From Clostridia bacterium (lineage in GTDB: Bacteria > Bacillota > Clostridia > Christensenellales > Borkfalkiaceae), in NCBI GenBank assembly GCA_017468085.1, contig JAFUJR010000032.1, positions 1 to 64,000 of the forward strand: a DNA stretch of 64,000 bases, in the 5' to 3' direction. Below, in pieces: positions 50,892 through 60,114 of this stretch. The translations under genes and the position numbers were made by a program. The notes under the pieces were generated by a model, which worked only from the letters and a program-made list of their open reading frames with translations, had not been told where the DNA came from and made no database searches. Positions within the stretch are counted from its first letter, which is position 1. Each line of letters starts with the position of its first letter.

Positions 50892-52283
50892 GTGCTGTAT
50901 AATTTGTTGAGCGTAACTTCTTTTATACAAAAGGCTGTCCGCGTATGTTGGGATTATTGCGTGGAAAACCCCGCCTTGGCGGTGATTGCCGCCGCGCTTT
51001 GCCTTGCCCTGATCGGGTTGGCGATTGCGATCCCCTGCGTAGCCGCCCATCGAAAGAAGAAAAAGGCGGCTTGGGAAGCGGAGCAAGCAAGATTAAAAGC
51101 GGAAGAAGAAGCAAAAGCGAAGGCAGAAGCAGAAGCAAAAGAAGCGGAACAAGCGGCAGAAACGCCCGCGCCCGTAGCGGAATCCGCTCCCATTCAGGAA
51201 GAACCCGCTCAGCCTACTACGGAAGCTACGCAACCCACGGAAAGCGCGCTCGTTGCAGAGCCTGCGCCCGTCGTGGAAGAAACAGCGCCCGTTGCGGAAA
51301 CGCAACCCACGGAAAGCGTACCCGTTGCAGAGCCTGCGCCCGTCGTGGAAGCGACGACTAAAACGGAAGAAAAGATAAGCGAAACGCCTATTCAACCCGC
51401 ACCTGCCCCCGTCGAATTGAAAAATTCGGCTGTGCAAGCAGAGGCGGAACCCGCGGAGCGTTCGGTTGTGGCAGAGCCCAAAAACGGAGAAGCTAAGCAA
51501 AAGAAATACACGGGAAAATGGGTGATTTTCCACGTCGTTACCGACGAGGAAAACGACGAGAATAAAAATGAAGATCTGTACTTCTTCGAGTTGCACGCCT
51601 CCAACGGCGAGAAGCTGCTTTCGAGTGAAGAATACACCTCCTACGCAGGTGCGGTACGCGGCATTGAAACGCATAAAAAGAATATTTTGGCGGGCAATTT
51701 CCGTATCACCCTCTCGAAAAAAGGACATTATATCTTCAAACTTTTGAACGGCAAAAACACCTTGCTTTGCACGGGCGAAAATTATCCGAGCAAAGCGCGT
51801 TGCGAAAAGGCGCTTGAATCTGCAAAACGGTTTGCGGAAACGGCTGTTTTGGACGAAAACACGAGAGAGTTATTCATCAAATTGCCTCCCGAAGAAGATA
51901 CGCCCGTCGCGGCGTTACCCGACGGTTGTATGGGAAAATGGATTATTTCCGGCAATACGGACGCGGACGGAGAAACGGTGTATTATTTCGATTTGCTTGC
52001 AAACAACGGAGAAAAGTTGCTTTCGAGTGAGGAATATTCCTCTTATATCGGCGCGGTGAACGGCATTGAAACGCACAAGAAAAATATCTCGGCGGGGAAT
52101 TTCCGTATCGTATTGACCAAACGCGGCGATTATATTTACAAACTTTTGAACGGAAACGGGCAGCTTTTGTGCCTTGGGGAGCATTATCAGACGAGAAAAC
52201 GTTGCCAAAACGCCGTAGAATCGGTGAAGCGGTTTGCGTTTAGTTCGCCCGTGTTGACGAGTGAAAAGATAAAGAAAAACTAA
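50892..52283 (+). CDS. Membrane-anchored protein with two DUF1508 domains
   Basis: About 463 residues from GTG 50892, with GGAG 6 bases upstream; the GTG at 50874 precedes that site. One membrane helix (PALAVIAAALCLALIGLAIAI) is followed by a charged Ala/Glu/Lys stretch and a Pro/Glu/Ala-rich linker with a repeated unit (VAEPAPVVE twice). Two copies of a YegP-like domain come next: FFELHASNGEKLLSSEEYTS ... GIETHKKN, then YYFDLLANNGEKLLSSEEYS ... GIETHKKN. DUF1508 domains usually occur as small soluble tandem repeats of unknown function, so a membrane-anchored form is unusual. A terminator follows. Confidence 0.85.
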   Translation: MLYNLLSVTSFIQKAVRVCWDYCVENPALAVIAAALCLALIGLAIAIPCVAAHRKKKKAAWEAEQARLKAEEEAKAKAEAEAKEAEQAAETPAPVAESAPIQEEPAQPTTEATQPTESALVAEPAPVVEETAPVAETQPTESVPVAEPAPVVEATTKTEEKISETPIQPAPAPVELKNSAVQAEAEPAERSVVAEPKNGEAKQKKYTGKWVIFHVVTDEENDENKNEDLYFFELHASNGEKLLSSEEYTSYAGAVRGIETHKKNILAGNFRITLSKKGHYIFKLLNGKNTLLCTGENYPSKARCEKALESAKRFAETAVLDENTRELFIKLPPEEDTPVAALPDGCMGKWIISGNTDADGETVYYFDLLANNGEKLLSSEEYSSYIGAVNGIETHKKNISAGNFRIVLTKRGDYIYKLLNGNGQLLCLGEHYQTRKRCQNAVESVKRFAFSSPVLTSEKIKKN

Positions 52284-52303
52284 AAATGCAATTTAGCCAA
52301 ATA

Positions 52304-52338
52304 AAAAACGCGCGCTTGCCTACGCAAGTACGCGTTTT
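52304..52338 (+). terminator. Terminator of DUF1508 gene
   Basis: AAAAACGCG-CGC-TTGC and GCAA-GTA-CGCGTTTTT form a long stem followed by TTTTATTTTTTC. Confidence 0.8.
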
Positions 52339-52364
52339 TATTTTTTCGTTGCTTATAATGCGGA

Positions 52365-52592
52365 TCAATCTGCGCGCTTCTTTCTAAACAAAAGCACGCC
52401 GCCCGTGATGAAGGGCGAAAGAATGAGCCAAAGCGCCGCGATTGCGATAATGGTGTAAACGATAATCGAACCGACGGCACGCGCGCCCGAAAAAATCGTG
52501 GATACGAGGTTGAAATCGAACAAGCCGAACAAACCCCAATTTACCGCGCCGACAATCACCAAAATATAAGCAATAATGTTTACAATACGCAT
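52365..52592 (-). CDS. DUF378 family small membrane protein
   Basis: About 75 residues from ATG 52592 (TAGGAGGA upstream). Two membrane helices are visible: IIAYILVIVGAVNWGLFGL and VGSIIVYTIIAIAALWLIL. The GAVNWGLFGLFDFNLV phrase is the hallmark of DUF378 (YuzA-like) proteins. Function unknown. Confidence 0.85.
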   Translation of the reverse strand: MRIVNIIAYILVIVGAVNWGLFGLFDFNLVSTIFSGARAVGSIIVYTIIAIAALWLILSPFITGGVLLFRKKRAD

Positions 52593-52642
52593 AAAATTCG
52601 TTCCTCCTACTCCCATTATGCGCGAATATTCCGCTTTTATAC

Positions 52643-52670
52643 AAAAAACAGCCGCATAGCGACTGTTTTT
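52643..52670 (-). terminator. Terminator of MarR gene
   Basis: Minus-strand AACAGTCGC-TAT-GCGGCTGTT followed by TTTT. It lies just after the MarR-type gene stop. Confidence 0.7.
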
Positions 52671-52687
52671 CTCCGTTTTGTATATTC

Positions 52688-53170
52688 TTATTTTTTAGAA
52701 AGCGCGGTTTTCTCTTCTTGTACCAAATCGATAAACTCGTTGGTCAAAGCGCACATTTCATAAAATCTATCTCTCCCAAATTTTTTGATGAGTTTGCCGA
52801 AGAATTTCTGGCAGTAAGCCCAATCCTTTTTATAGAGCGCGAAGGTTTCGTCTGTGAGCTCTATGTACGCGATTTTTCTGTCGACGGCGTCGGGAACGCG
52901 GTTTACGATCCCGTTTTCTTCCAAGCGGTTGACGATTTGGGAAATAGCGGAGCGCGTAATACCAAGTCTGTCGGCAAGCTGTGTGGAAATCAAACGTTCG
53001 CCCTTGTTGTTTGCTTGCACGATTTCGGCGAGAAGACGGAGCTCTGTGTCTTTAAAGTGGTTGTTTTTCGTTCCAATTGTAAGAACCTCCCTTCTTTTGC
53101 TCAACTCGTAAAGCATTTGCAAATGTTTTTCGTCCGCGCTAAGTTTTTTTACACTCTTTTTCGTTTCCAT
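52688..53170 (-). CDS. MarR-family transcriptional regulator
   Basis: 160 residues. The winged helix reads TELRLLAEIVQANNKGERL, then STQLADRLGITRSAISQIVNRLEENGIV and the wing DAVDRKIAYIELT. The flanking helices form the dimer region. The first 35 residues (KKSVKKLSADEKHLQML) are an unusual charged extension. It is divergent from the M18 aminopeptidase gene across a 222-base AT-rich gap, so it may control that gene and itself. A TGT-TATAAT box stands upstream. Confidence 0.88.
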   Translation of the reverse strand: METKKSVKKLSADEKHLQMLYELSKRREVLTIGTKNNHFKDTELRLLAEIVQANNKGERLISTQLADRLGITRSAISQIVNRLEENGIVNRVPDAVDRKIAYIELTDETFALYKKDWAYCQKFFGKLIKKFGRDRFYEMCALTNEFIDLVQEEKTALSKK

Positions 53171-53331
53171 ATTTTACCTCATATACTGATTTTGTTTATA
53201 TTATAACATTAGATTGTGAAAAGTATATTAAATTTTTGTTAAAAAATTTGACAAGCATGCAAATTTTTTCTAATTTATTTAACTTTTTTTAGTTGTAGAC
53301 GGTGAAAATATCGTTTTTTTTGTGGAAAGAC

Positions 53332-53360
53332 TTGTCAAATAAAGGGAAAGATGATACAAT
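53332..53360 (+). promoter_or_regulatory. Promoter of M18 aminopeptidase gene
   Basis: TTGTCA (53332-53337), 17 bases, TACAAT (53355-53360). Confidence 0.7.
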
Positions 53361-53392
53361 AATGAGTGAAAATTTGTGAGTGAGGTTCGTCT

Positions 53393-54676
53393 ATGCCTGA
53401 AAATTTGATAAACTTTTTAGAACAGTCTTACACCGCTTACCACGCCTGTGAAAACGTAAAACAGGCATTGGAAGAAAACGGGTTCGTTCAGCTTTTTGAA
53501 AACCGTGATTGGTCGCTTGGCGAGGGCGGGAAATATTTCGTTATGCGGGGCGGTAGCAGCCTGATTGCGTTTACCGTCGGCGCGTTGGACGAATTTGCCT
53601 ACAAAATCGTTGCGACGCATACCGATTCGCCTGCGCTTAAATTAAAGGAAAATCCCGTCGTGAAAAAGGCGGGTGATTGCGCGACGCTAAACGTGGAAAA
53701 ATACGGCGGCGGGATTTGGTATTCCTTCTTTGACCGTCCGCTGAAAATTGCGGGGCGGGTCGTCCGCGGGGGCGGCAGAAGCCTGCACGCGGAAACCGTG
53801 GTTTCCCCTTTCAACGTGCAAATTCCCTCCGTTGCCGTACATCAAAACCGTGAGGTAAACGAAAAATTTGCCGTCAATGCGCAGGTAGATTTACAGCCCC
53901 TCTGCGCGTTGTTGAACGAGCAGTTTACCGCCGAGGACGTGATAAAAAAGGTGGTTGGCGAAAAGGCGCTTTCTTACGATTTATTCCTCGTCAACGCAGA
54001 CATGCCCTATCGGTTTGGGGTAAATAACGAGTTTTTAGCCGCGCCGCGCATCGACAATTTGGCTTGCACTTTTGCCGGCTTGCAGGCTTTGCTTTCCGCA
54101 ACGGAAACGAGCGGTATCTGCACGCTTGCCGTGATGGACAACGAAGAGATCGGCAGTCTTTCGCCGCAGGGCGCGGACGGGGACTTTTTGGAAACGACCC
54201 TCCGCCGCATAGCGTATGCCCTCCGTTTTGACGACAACGAATTTTATAAGGCGATTGCCGGTTCTTTCCTCCTTTCGGCGGATAACGCGCACGCCGCACA
54301 TCCCAACCATCCCGAAAAAGCCGATCCGACGAACGCGCCCAAACTTGGCGGCGGGATCGTCATTAAATCGCATGCGGGTAAGGCGTACGTAACGGACGCC
54401 CTTTCGTCCGCTGTGTTAAAGACGGTTTTTGAAAACGCGGACGTGCCTCATCAAAGTTTTTTCAACCGTTCGGACGCAAGAAGCGGCAGTACGCTCGGCG
54501 CGTTGGTAACGCGGCACGTAAGTATGCCGGGCGCGGACGTTGGTATTGCGCAGCTTGCGATGCATTCCGCGTGTGAAAGTATTGCGATTGCCGATTACGA
54601 GGTTATGACGAAGGGTCTGTCGGCGTTCTTTGCGACGACGTTGAAATTTAACGACGAAAACGTGTACGTAGAATAA
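53393..54676 (+). CDS. M18 family aminopeptidase (ApeB/DNPEP-like)
   Basis: 427 residues. The metal ligands occur in ATHTDSPALKLK, VMDNEEIGS, DNAHAAHPNHP and the late AQLAMHSACE. These and the start (NFLEQSYTAYHACENVKQALEENGF) are typical of M18 aspartyl-type aminopeptidases, dodecameric cytosolic enzymes that remove N-terminal acidic or other residues from peptides. It stands divergent from a MarR regulator and convergent with a second M18 gene. Confidence 0.95.
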   Translation: MPENLINFLEQSYTAYHACENVKQALEENGFVQLFENRDWSLGEGGKYFVMRGGSSLIAFTVGALDEFAYKIVATHTDSPALKLKENPVVKKAGDCATLNVEKYGGGIWYSFFDRPLKIAGRVVRGGGRSLHAETVVSPFNVQIPSVAVHQNREVNEKFAVNAQVDLQPLCALLNEQFTAEDVIKKVVGEKALSYDLFLVNADMPYRFGVNNEFLAAPRIDNLACTFAGLQALLSATETSGICTLAVMDNEEIGSLSPQGADGDFLETTLRRIAYALRFDDNEFYKAIAGSFLLSADNAHAAHPNHPEKADPTNAPKLGGGIVIKSHAGKAYVTDALSSAVLKTVFENADVPHQSFFNRSDARSGSTLGALVTRHVSMPGADVGIAQLAMHSACESIAIADYEVMTKGLSAFFATTLKFNDENVYVE

Positions 54677-54762
54677 TTTTTAAATATGCGCCGCGCACTT
54701 CGCTTGGTCTGTATGACAAAAATACTGCGTGCAAAATGCCTTAATTACGGCTAAAATACATG

Positions 54763-54796
54763 AAAAGCGTTCCGCTTCGTGCGGAACGCTTTTTCC
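54763..54796. terminator. Shared terminator of two M18 genes
   Basis: AAAAGCGTTCCGC-TTCGT-GCGGAACGCTTTTT is a perfect 13-14 base stem lying between the convergent genes. It carries A and T runs on both sides. Confidence 0.9.
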
Positions 54797-54812
54797 GTTT
54801 ACTATAAAAATC

Positions 54813-56189
54813 TTATTTAATGAACGCGCGGAAAGCAAGATAATTTTCGTACAAGTCCGCCTTGGAAACGACTTCGTAAGGCGCGTGCATGGAAATTACG
54901 GGCACGCCGATGTCGATGGTGCTGACGTTCATGTTTGCGATGTACTTTGCAACCGTACCGCCGCCGCCTTGGTCCACTTTGCCAAGCTCGCCCGTCTGCC
55001 AAATCACGCCGTTGTCGTCGAACAGCTTGCGGAGGTAGCCGATGAATTCTGCGTCTGCGTCGTTAGAACCGCTCTTACCTCTCGAACCCGTGAATTTGGT
55101 TACGCCTGCGCCGTGGGAGATATACGCGGAGTTATGTTTTTCGCAAACGTCGGGGAAGTTGGGGTCGAAGCCTGCGTTAACGTCCGCGGAAAGGCACATG
55201 GACTTCGCGCGGATCGCCGCGGAGCTTACGCCGAAAGAGGTTGCGATTTCGTCAATCAAGTCGGCAAACAACGCGCATTGCAAGCCCGTCGTACCCTCGC
55301 TGCCGATTTCTTCCTTGTCCGCCAAAATGACCATAACGGTATGTTCGTTGGAGGGTTCGTCGAAAAGCGCGGTGTATGCAGGGTAGGAGCAAACTCTGTC
55401 GTCGTGGCCGTAAGCGCCGATAAGACCACGGTCAAAGCCGACGTCCTTTGCCTTAAACGCAGGCACGAGGGAAAGCTCTGCGGAGAGGAAATCCGCTTCG
55501 TCCATGCCGTATTTTTCGTTGAGGATACGAAGAAGATTCTCTTTGACCGTCTTGTCCTTGTCGTCCTCTGCCGCCGTGTAAGGGACGTTGCCAAACCAAA
55601 TGTTAAGGTCTTCGCCGCCGATTGCTTCGCCAAGGGGACGCACGTTCTGTTTCGCCGCCAAGTGCGGGAGCAAGTCGCTTACGTAGAAGATGGGATCGTT
55701 TTCGTCCTCGCCCACCTTTACGTTGAGAACGGAACCGTCTTTAAGGGCAACTACGCCGTGCAAGGCGAGAGGGATAGCCGTCCATTGATATTTACGAACG
55801 CCGCCGTAGTAGTGCGTTTTGCCAAACGCGATACCCTCCGATTCGTAGATGGGCACTTGCTTCAAGTCCAATCTGGGGCTGTCGATGTGGGACGCGATGA
55901 TACGCACGCCGTCTTTCGCCACGTCAGCCGTACCGATTTTGAGAAGGTAAAGATTTTTGCCGCGGTTGTTGTAGTAAACCTTGTCGCCCGCTTTGAGCTT
56001 CATGCCAAACTCAAAAGGCTTATAGCCTGCTTTTTTTGCCGCTTCTACTGCGTACGCGCATGCTTCGCGTTCGGTTTTGCCTTCGTCGAGGAAGGTCTTA
56101 TAACCCTCGGCATAGTCGAAAATCTCTTTCATGAGCTTTTCGTCTGCTACCTCGTACACGTTGGTTCTCTTGTAGGATAATTGACTCAT
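54813..56189 (-). CDS. M18 family aminopeptidase (ApeA/LAP4-like)
   Basis: 458 residues. SHIDSPRLDLKQ, ADKEEIGSEG and the late ISMHAPYEV carry the two-metal site. The middle has the long inserts of the second M18 branch (YGHDDRVCSYPAYTALFD). It is only distantly similar to the neighbouring M18 gene, so this is a pair of subfamilies rather than a recent duplication. Upstream (56190-56488) is a repeat-rich gap. Confidence 0.94.
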   Translation of the reverse strand: MSQLSYKRTNVYEVADEKLMKEIFDYAEGYKTFLDEGKTEREACAYAVEAAKKAGYKPFEFGMKLKAGDKVYYNNRGKNLYLLKIGTADVAKDGVRIIASHIDSPRLDLKQVPIYESEGIAFGKTHYYGGVRKYQWTAIPLALHGVVALKDGSVLNVKVGEDENDPIFYVSDLLPHLAAKQNVRPLGEAIGGEDLNIWFGNVPYTAAEDDKDKTVKENLLRILNEKYGMDEADFLSAELSLVPAFKAKDVGFDRGLIGAYGHDDRVCSYPAYTALFDEPSNEHTVMVILADKEEIGSEGTTGLQCALFADLIDEIATSFGVSSAAIRAKSMCLSADVNAGFDPNFPDVCEKHNSAYISHGAGVTKFTGSRGKSGSNDADAEFIGYLRKLFDDNGVIWQTGELGKVDQGGGGTVAKYIANMNVSTIDIGVPVISMHAPYEVVSKADLYENYLAFRAFIK

Positions 56190-56229
56190 TTTTTATATTC
56201 TCCTTTGATTTTTTTCGTTTGTTGAAATT

Positions 56230-56484
56230 TGCGCCGTATTACGGCTTGAATTTATACGCTCGCCGTTACAACGGGTAAAGCGGGGAAGGGTTGCAGATTC
56301 GCGCCCACCCGTCGAAGCCGATAAAACGGCGAAGGGTTGTAGATTTTGCTCGCCCGTCGAAGCTGGTAAAACGGCGGAGATGCGAGCAAGACGCGAAAGG
56401 CGCGGCTTTGCCGACGGGAGCGTACAAGTAGTACGTAAGCGAGGCAAAACGTAAGCCTGACAAAGTATTGCGACGTATATACGT
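56230..56484. repeat. 46-base tandem repeat and GTATTGCGA element
   Basis: GAAGGGTTGCAGATT at 56285 and GAAGGGTTGTAGATT at 56331 mark a 46-base period with about 2.3 copies. The interior is CCCGTCGAAGC..TAAAACGGCG. GTATTGCGACGTATATACGT lies at 56465-56484. It is related to 40181-40200 and, as GTATTGCGACGCATATACGC, 58365-58384. The gap 56190-56488 contains no gene. Confidence 0.75.
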
Positions 56485-56488
56485 CGTT

Positions 56489-57415
56489 TTAATGAAGGAA
56501 GCCTTTAATAATTTGCTCCTCCGCCTCCTGCTCCGTCATCCCTAAGGTCATCAGCTTGATAAGCTGTTCGCCTGCAATTTTACCGATTGCCGCTTCGTGG
56601 ATAAGCTCTGCGTCGACGTTGTTCGCCGTCAAACAAGGCGCGGCTGTAACGGAGGCGTTGTCCATAATGATAGCGTCGCACTCAGTATGACCGTGGCAAG
56701 CCGCGTTTCCGTTCATCGTCGAAACAAAATTTTGGCGGGAATTTTCCGCCGCAACCGAACGGGAAACGACGTCGGCGCGACAGCCCTCTCCGTTCATATC
56801 AATCACGAAATCGGTATCGGCGGTCTGCTGTCCGTGGGTGTACAATTTTTCCTTGACGATAAAGTTTGCGCCCGCCGCCATCGTCGCTTTGGTGAGGCGT
56901 TTGGTGGAGTCTACGCCCTTGATTTGCGTGGTTTCCATTTCCATATAAGCGCCTTCGGCAAGGTGTACCACCGTCGTGGGGTTCATCACGTTTTTGCCGT
57001 TTCCGTCGCCGTCGCCGTAATGCTTTTCCACGTATTTCACACGCGCGTTTTTACCGACGTAGAAGGTGTGTTCGCCGTCGTGTCGAGAGGTTGCGCCGTC
57101 GCCGCCGTGGTTGTGTATGCCACAGCCCGCAACGATAACGACGTCCGCTTCGTCCCCGATATAAAAATCGTTGTAAACGACCTCTTGCAATCCCGCCTTG
57201 CTGATGATGACGGGAATATGCACGCTTTCCTTTTTCGTACCCGGTTTAATGATGATATCAATACCCGATTTACCGTCCGTTTTGGTGAGGATATCGACGT
57301 TTGCCGTACTGCTTCTGCCCTGCGTTTCACCGTTGGCGCGGAGGTTGTACGCACCCTCGGGTACGCCGTGCAGATCTGCTATCTGTAAAAGTAAGTCTTT
57401 TTGAATTGAATCCAT
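56489..57415 (-). CDS. sufB: Minimal SufB-like scaffold
   Basis: 308 residues, much shorter than the 460-470 of classical SufB. The core beta-helix is recognisable: VVIVAGCGIHNHGGDGATSRHDGEHTF, MEMETTQIKGVDSTKRLT, RADVVSRSVAAENSRQNFVSTMNG, then AELIHEAAIGKIAGEQLIKLMTLGMTEQEAEEQIIKGFL, the conserved end. It follows sufC by 15 bases. No sufS, sufU or sufD is adjacent. The pair matches the two-gene minimal SUF-like (SmsCB) system of anaerobes, thought to be ancestral for Fe-S assembly. Confidence 0.88.
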   Translation of the reverse strand: MDSIQKDLLLQIADLHGVPEGAYNLRANGETQGRSSTANVDILTKTDGKSGIDIIIKPGTKKESVHIPVIISKAGLQEVVYNDFYIGDEADVVIVAGCGIHNHGGDGATSRHDGEHTFYVGKNARVKYVEKHYGDGDGNGKNVMNPTTVVHLAEGAYMEMETTQIKGVDSTKRLTKATMAAGANFIVKEKLYTHGQQTADTDFVIDMNGEGCRADVVSRSVAAENSRQNFVSTMNGNAACHGHTECDAIIMDNASVTAAPCLTANNVDAELIHEAAIGKIAGEQLIKLMTLGMTEQEAEEQIIKGFLH

Positions 57416-57430
57416 ACCTGCCCCCTCCTT

Positions 57431-58150
57431 TTAAAGTTTGTCCGTCAAAGTTTTGCAGGTTTCACTGCGCAAAAGACGAGGTAAAATTTCCTCTTTTTTG
57501 CCTTGGTTTTGGATTTGTCCGTCGGCAATGACGACGATTTTGTCCGCGATATTTAAAATGCGTTCTTGGTGGGAGATTATAAGAATACTGCCCTGCGTTT
57601 TTTCGTGCATTTTTTCAAAGACTTTGATAAGACTGCCAAAGCTCCAAAGGTCGATACCCGCCTCGGGCTCGTCGAATACGGAGAGCTTTGTGCCGCGCGC
57701 CAAAATCGTTGCGATTTCGATACGCTTTAACTCGCCGCCCGAAAGGGAAGCGTTTACTTCTCTGTCGATATAATCCCTCGCGCACATACCCACCTCGGAT
57801 AAATATGCGCAAGCCTCCGAAATTTTGATGGGCTTGCCCGCCGCGATGTTGATAAGATCGCGGACGGTGATACCCTTGAAGCGGACGGGTTGCTGGAAGG
57901 CGTAAGAAATACCCCTTTGCGCGCGCTCGGTGATCGAAAGGTCGGTGATGTCCTCGCCGTCGAAGTAAATTCTACCCTCCGTAGGTTGATAAATACCCGC
58001 GATAACTTTGGCGAGGGTGGATTTGCCGCCGCCGTTGGGGCCCGTGAACGCAACGAAACGCTCGTCCAAGGCGAGATTTATATTTTTGAGGATTTGCTTC
58101 GCGCCGTTTTCATTCTCAACGGCATAGCTTACGTTTTTAAGTTCTAACAT
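57431..58150 (-). CDS. sufC: SufC ATPase
   Basis: 239 residues. Walker A GPNGGGKSTLAK, the signature LSGGELKRIEIA and Walker B SVFDEPEAGIDLW are SufC-type. The phrase YAFQQPVRFKGITVRDL between them is also characteristic. It powers the SufB scaffold during Fe-S cluster assembly in the cytosol. AAAAGGA precedes ATG 58150. It is the first of the two-gene operon. Confidence 0.95.
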   Translation of the reverse strand: MLELKNVSYAVENENGAKQILKNINLALDERFVAFTGPNGGGKSTLAKVIAGIYQPTEGRIYFDGEDITDLSITERAQRGISYAFQQPVRFKGITVRDLINIAAGKPIKISEACAYLSEVGMCARDYIDREVNASLSGGELKRIEIATILARGTKLSVFDEPEAGIDLWSFGSLIKVFEKMHEKTQGSILIISHQERILNIADKIVVIADGQIQNQGKKEEILPRLLRSETCKTLTDKL

Positions 58151-58231
58151 AGTTTCCTTTTCGTTTGTTTTTCTTCTTAATTATTTATAACGCAATTTAC
58201 AACCGATTAAACGGAAGGCGTAGCCTTTTTT

Positions 58232-58384
58232 AATGCGGAATGCCGCGTGCGAAAGGGTGAATTATTGCCGGAATTTTTTTGAGATATGCTCGACTTCGCT
58301 CGGTTCGACAGGGCGAATACCGCTAAGGCGTGAAAACGTGCTTTTATGCGTAGCGACTTATGCCGTATTGCGACGCATATACGC
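58232..58384. repeat. AATGCGGAATGC and GTATTGCGA elements upstream of sufC
   Basis: AATGCGGAATGCCGCGTGCG (58232-) belongs to the CATTCCGCATT family in the other orientation. GCTCGACTTCGCTCGGTTCG is a common palindromic intergenic motif. GTATTGCGACGCATATACGC is at 58365-58384. The gap 58151-58388 has no gene. Confidence 0.6.
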
Positions 58385-58388
58385 CTTT

Positions 58389-59051
58389 TTAAAAAATTTC
58401 CATTAAAATGCCGTGCCGTTTCAGCCAATCCCTATGCGTTTTCCAAGCGGGGCAATAGGTTGCCACCTCCGCCCAAAAACGGGGAGAGTGATTTTTGTGG
58501 CGGACGTGCGAAAGCTCGTGCACGACCACGTACTCTATCACCTCTTTGGGGGCGTAAAGTAAGCGGAAGCTATAACGAACGGCATTCTCCGCCGAACAGC
58601 TCCCCCATCTCGTTTTTGCGGAGGTAACGGTAACGCTTTTAAAACTTACCCCCATTTCCTGCGCCTTGGTTTGGGTAACGCCCGTCAAAATTCTTTTTGC
58701 GTTTTCTTTCAGCCATTTCACCAGCCGCGTTTTTGCATTCGCTTGAGGCAAATACAGACGGTGATTTTGCGTATCGTACCGTACGAATTTCTCGTCCGTC
58801 AAAGAAATACGGCAATCTTTGCCGAGCAAAAGCAGGGTATAGCCGTCCAAATTTTCGGGCGGTAAACGCATACCTGCCCCCTGCATTTGCGCTTTTTTGC
58901 GCAATATCCAAGTTTCTTTTTCGCGTATGAAAGCAAAAATCCGTTCCTCACTGTACCGCCTCGGCGCGCGGACGATTAATCTTCCGAAAAAATCGATTGA
59001 CAGCGACAAGGTTTTGCGGTTGGAACGGATAATTTCGTCAGGTTTGATCAT
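58389..59051 (-). CDS. YgjP-like zinc metallopeptidase (M48/DUF45)
   Basis: About 220 residues from ATG 59051, 13 bases after the galE stop; longer frames read back into galE. The zinc motif is VVHELSHVRHKNHSPRFW (HExxH-like). The C-terminus is YCPAWKTHRDWLKRHG. The N-terminal half (SLSIDFFGRLIVRAPRRYSEERIFAFI) is typical of the YgjP family. Function is not established. It is coupled to galE. Confidence 0.88.
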   Translation of the reverse strand: MIKPDEIIRSNRKTLSLSIDFFGRLIVRAPRRYSEERIFAFIREKETWILRKKAQMQGAGMRLPPENLDGYTLLLLGKDCRISLTDEKFVRYDTQNHRLYLPQANAKTRLVKWLKENAKRILTGVTQTKAQEMGVSFKSVTVTSAKTRWGSCSAENAVRYSFRLLYAPKEVIEYVVVHELSHVRHKNHSPRFWAEVATYCPAWKTHRDWLKRHGILMEIF

Positions 59052-59064
59052 CGTTGACGACGGA

Positions 59065-60078
59065 TCAGTTTTCGTAGCCGTTGGGATTGCCGCTCTGCCA
59101 TTTCCATTGCGAAGCGCACATTTCCTCAATGCCGAATTTTGCCTCCCAGCCCAGCTCGTTTTTCGCTTTATCGGGCGCGGCGTAGCAGGAAGCGATATCG
59201 CCGTCGCGGCGAGGACCGATTTTGTAGGGCAGGGTCTTTCCGCAAGCCTTTTCGAAGGCGTGAATCATTTCCAAAACGCTGTACCCTCTGCCCGTGCCGA
59301 GGTTGTAGATATGCACGCCGCTCTCGTTGCAAGCCTCGATTGCCGCGATATGACCAAGCGCCAAATCGACTACGTGAATGTAATCGCGTACGCCCGTGCC
59401 GTCAGGGGTGTCGTAATCGTTGCCGAATACGTTGATACAAGCGAGCTTACCGCTTGCAACCTGCGCAACGAAAGGCATTAAGTTGTTGGGAATACCCTTC
59501 GGGTCTTCGCCGATCAAGCCGCTTTCGTGCGCGCCGACGGGATTGAAATAACGGAGCAGAATGATATTCCAAGCCTTATCCGCTTTGTACAGATCCTGCA
59601 TGATCATTTCCATCATCAGCTTGGTACTGCCGTAGGGGTTGGTGGTGGAAAGGCGGCAGGTTTCGTCTAAGGGCAGACGTTCGGGGTCGCCGTAAACGGT
59701 TGCGGACGAGGAGAAGATGATTTTCTTCACGTTATGTTTTTCCATAATCTGCAACAAAGATACCGTGCCGCTGATGTTATTTTCGTAATATTTCAAAGGC
59801 AATTTACAGCTTTCGCCAACCGCCTTGAACGCCGCAAAGTGGATAACGGCATCGAAGTTATGCGCAGAGAAAATTTCGTCCATCGCCTTCGCGTCGCGAA
59901 TGTCCGCCTCGTAGAAAGTTACCTCTTTGCCCGTGATTTTTTGGACGCGGCGCAAACTTTCGGGGTTGGAATTGCTGAAATTGTCCACCACGACGACGTC
60001 GTAATTTTTGTTTAAAAGTTCTAAGACCGTGTGCGAACCAATATAACCGCAACCACCCGTTACTAAAATCGTAACCAT
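59065..60078 (-). CDS. galE: UDP-glucose 4-epimerase
   Basis: 337 residues. [13 protein letters not shown] is the NAD site, and the catalytic [10 protein letters not shown] and [10 protein letters not shown] (Tyr-x-x-x-Lys) are present. [14 protein letters not shown] and [11 protein letters not shown] are diagnostic of GalE. It interconverts UDP-glucose and UDP-galactose. GAGGTG precedes ATG 60078. Lies between the YgjP-like gene and the CNNM-type gene. Confidence 0.96.
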   Translation of the reverse strand: MVTILVTGGCGYIGSHTVLELLNKNYDVVVVDNFSNSNPESLRRVQKITGKEVTFYEADIRDAKAMDEIFSAHNFDAVIHFAAFKAVGESCKLPLKYYENNISGTVSLLQIMEKHNVKKIIFSSSATVYGDPERLPLDETCRLSTTNPYGSTKLMMEMIMQDLYKADKAWNIILLRYFNPVGAHESGLIGEDPKGIPNNLMPFVAQVASGKLACINVFGNDYDTPDGTGVRDYIHVVDLALGHIAAIEACNESGVHIYNLGTGRGYSVLEMIHAFEKACGKTLPYKIGPRRDGDIASCYAAPDKAKNELGWEAKFGIEEMCASQWKWQSGNPNGYEN

Positions 60079-60114
60079 AATTACACCTCGTTTATGATTT
60101 TTTAATGATTTAGA

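Noticed and set aside
50715-51086. 124-codon N-terminal extension of the HI0933-like flavoprotein
   Set aside because: It crosses the flavoprotein promoter and antisense DUF1508 coding sequence; a strong ribosome-binding site precedes the ATG at 50714.
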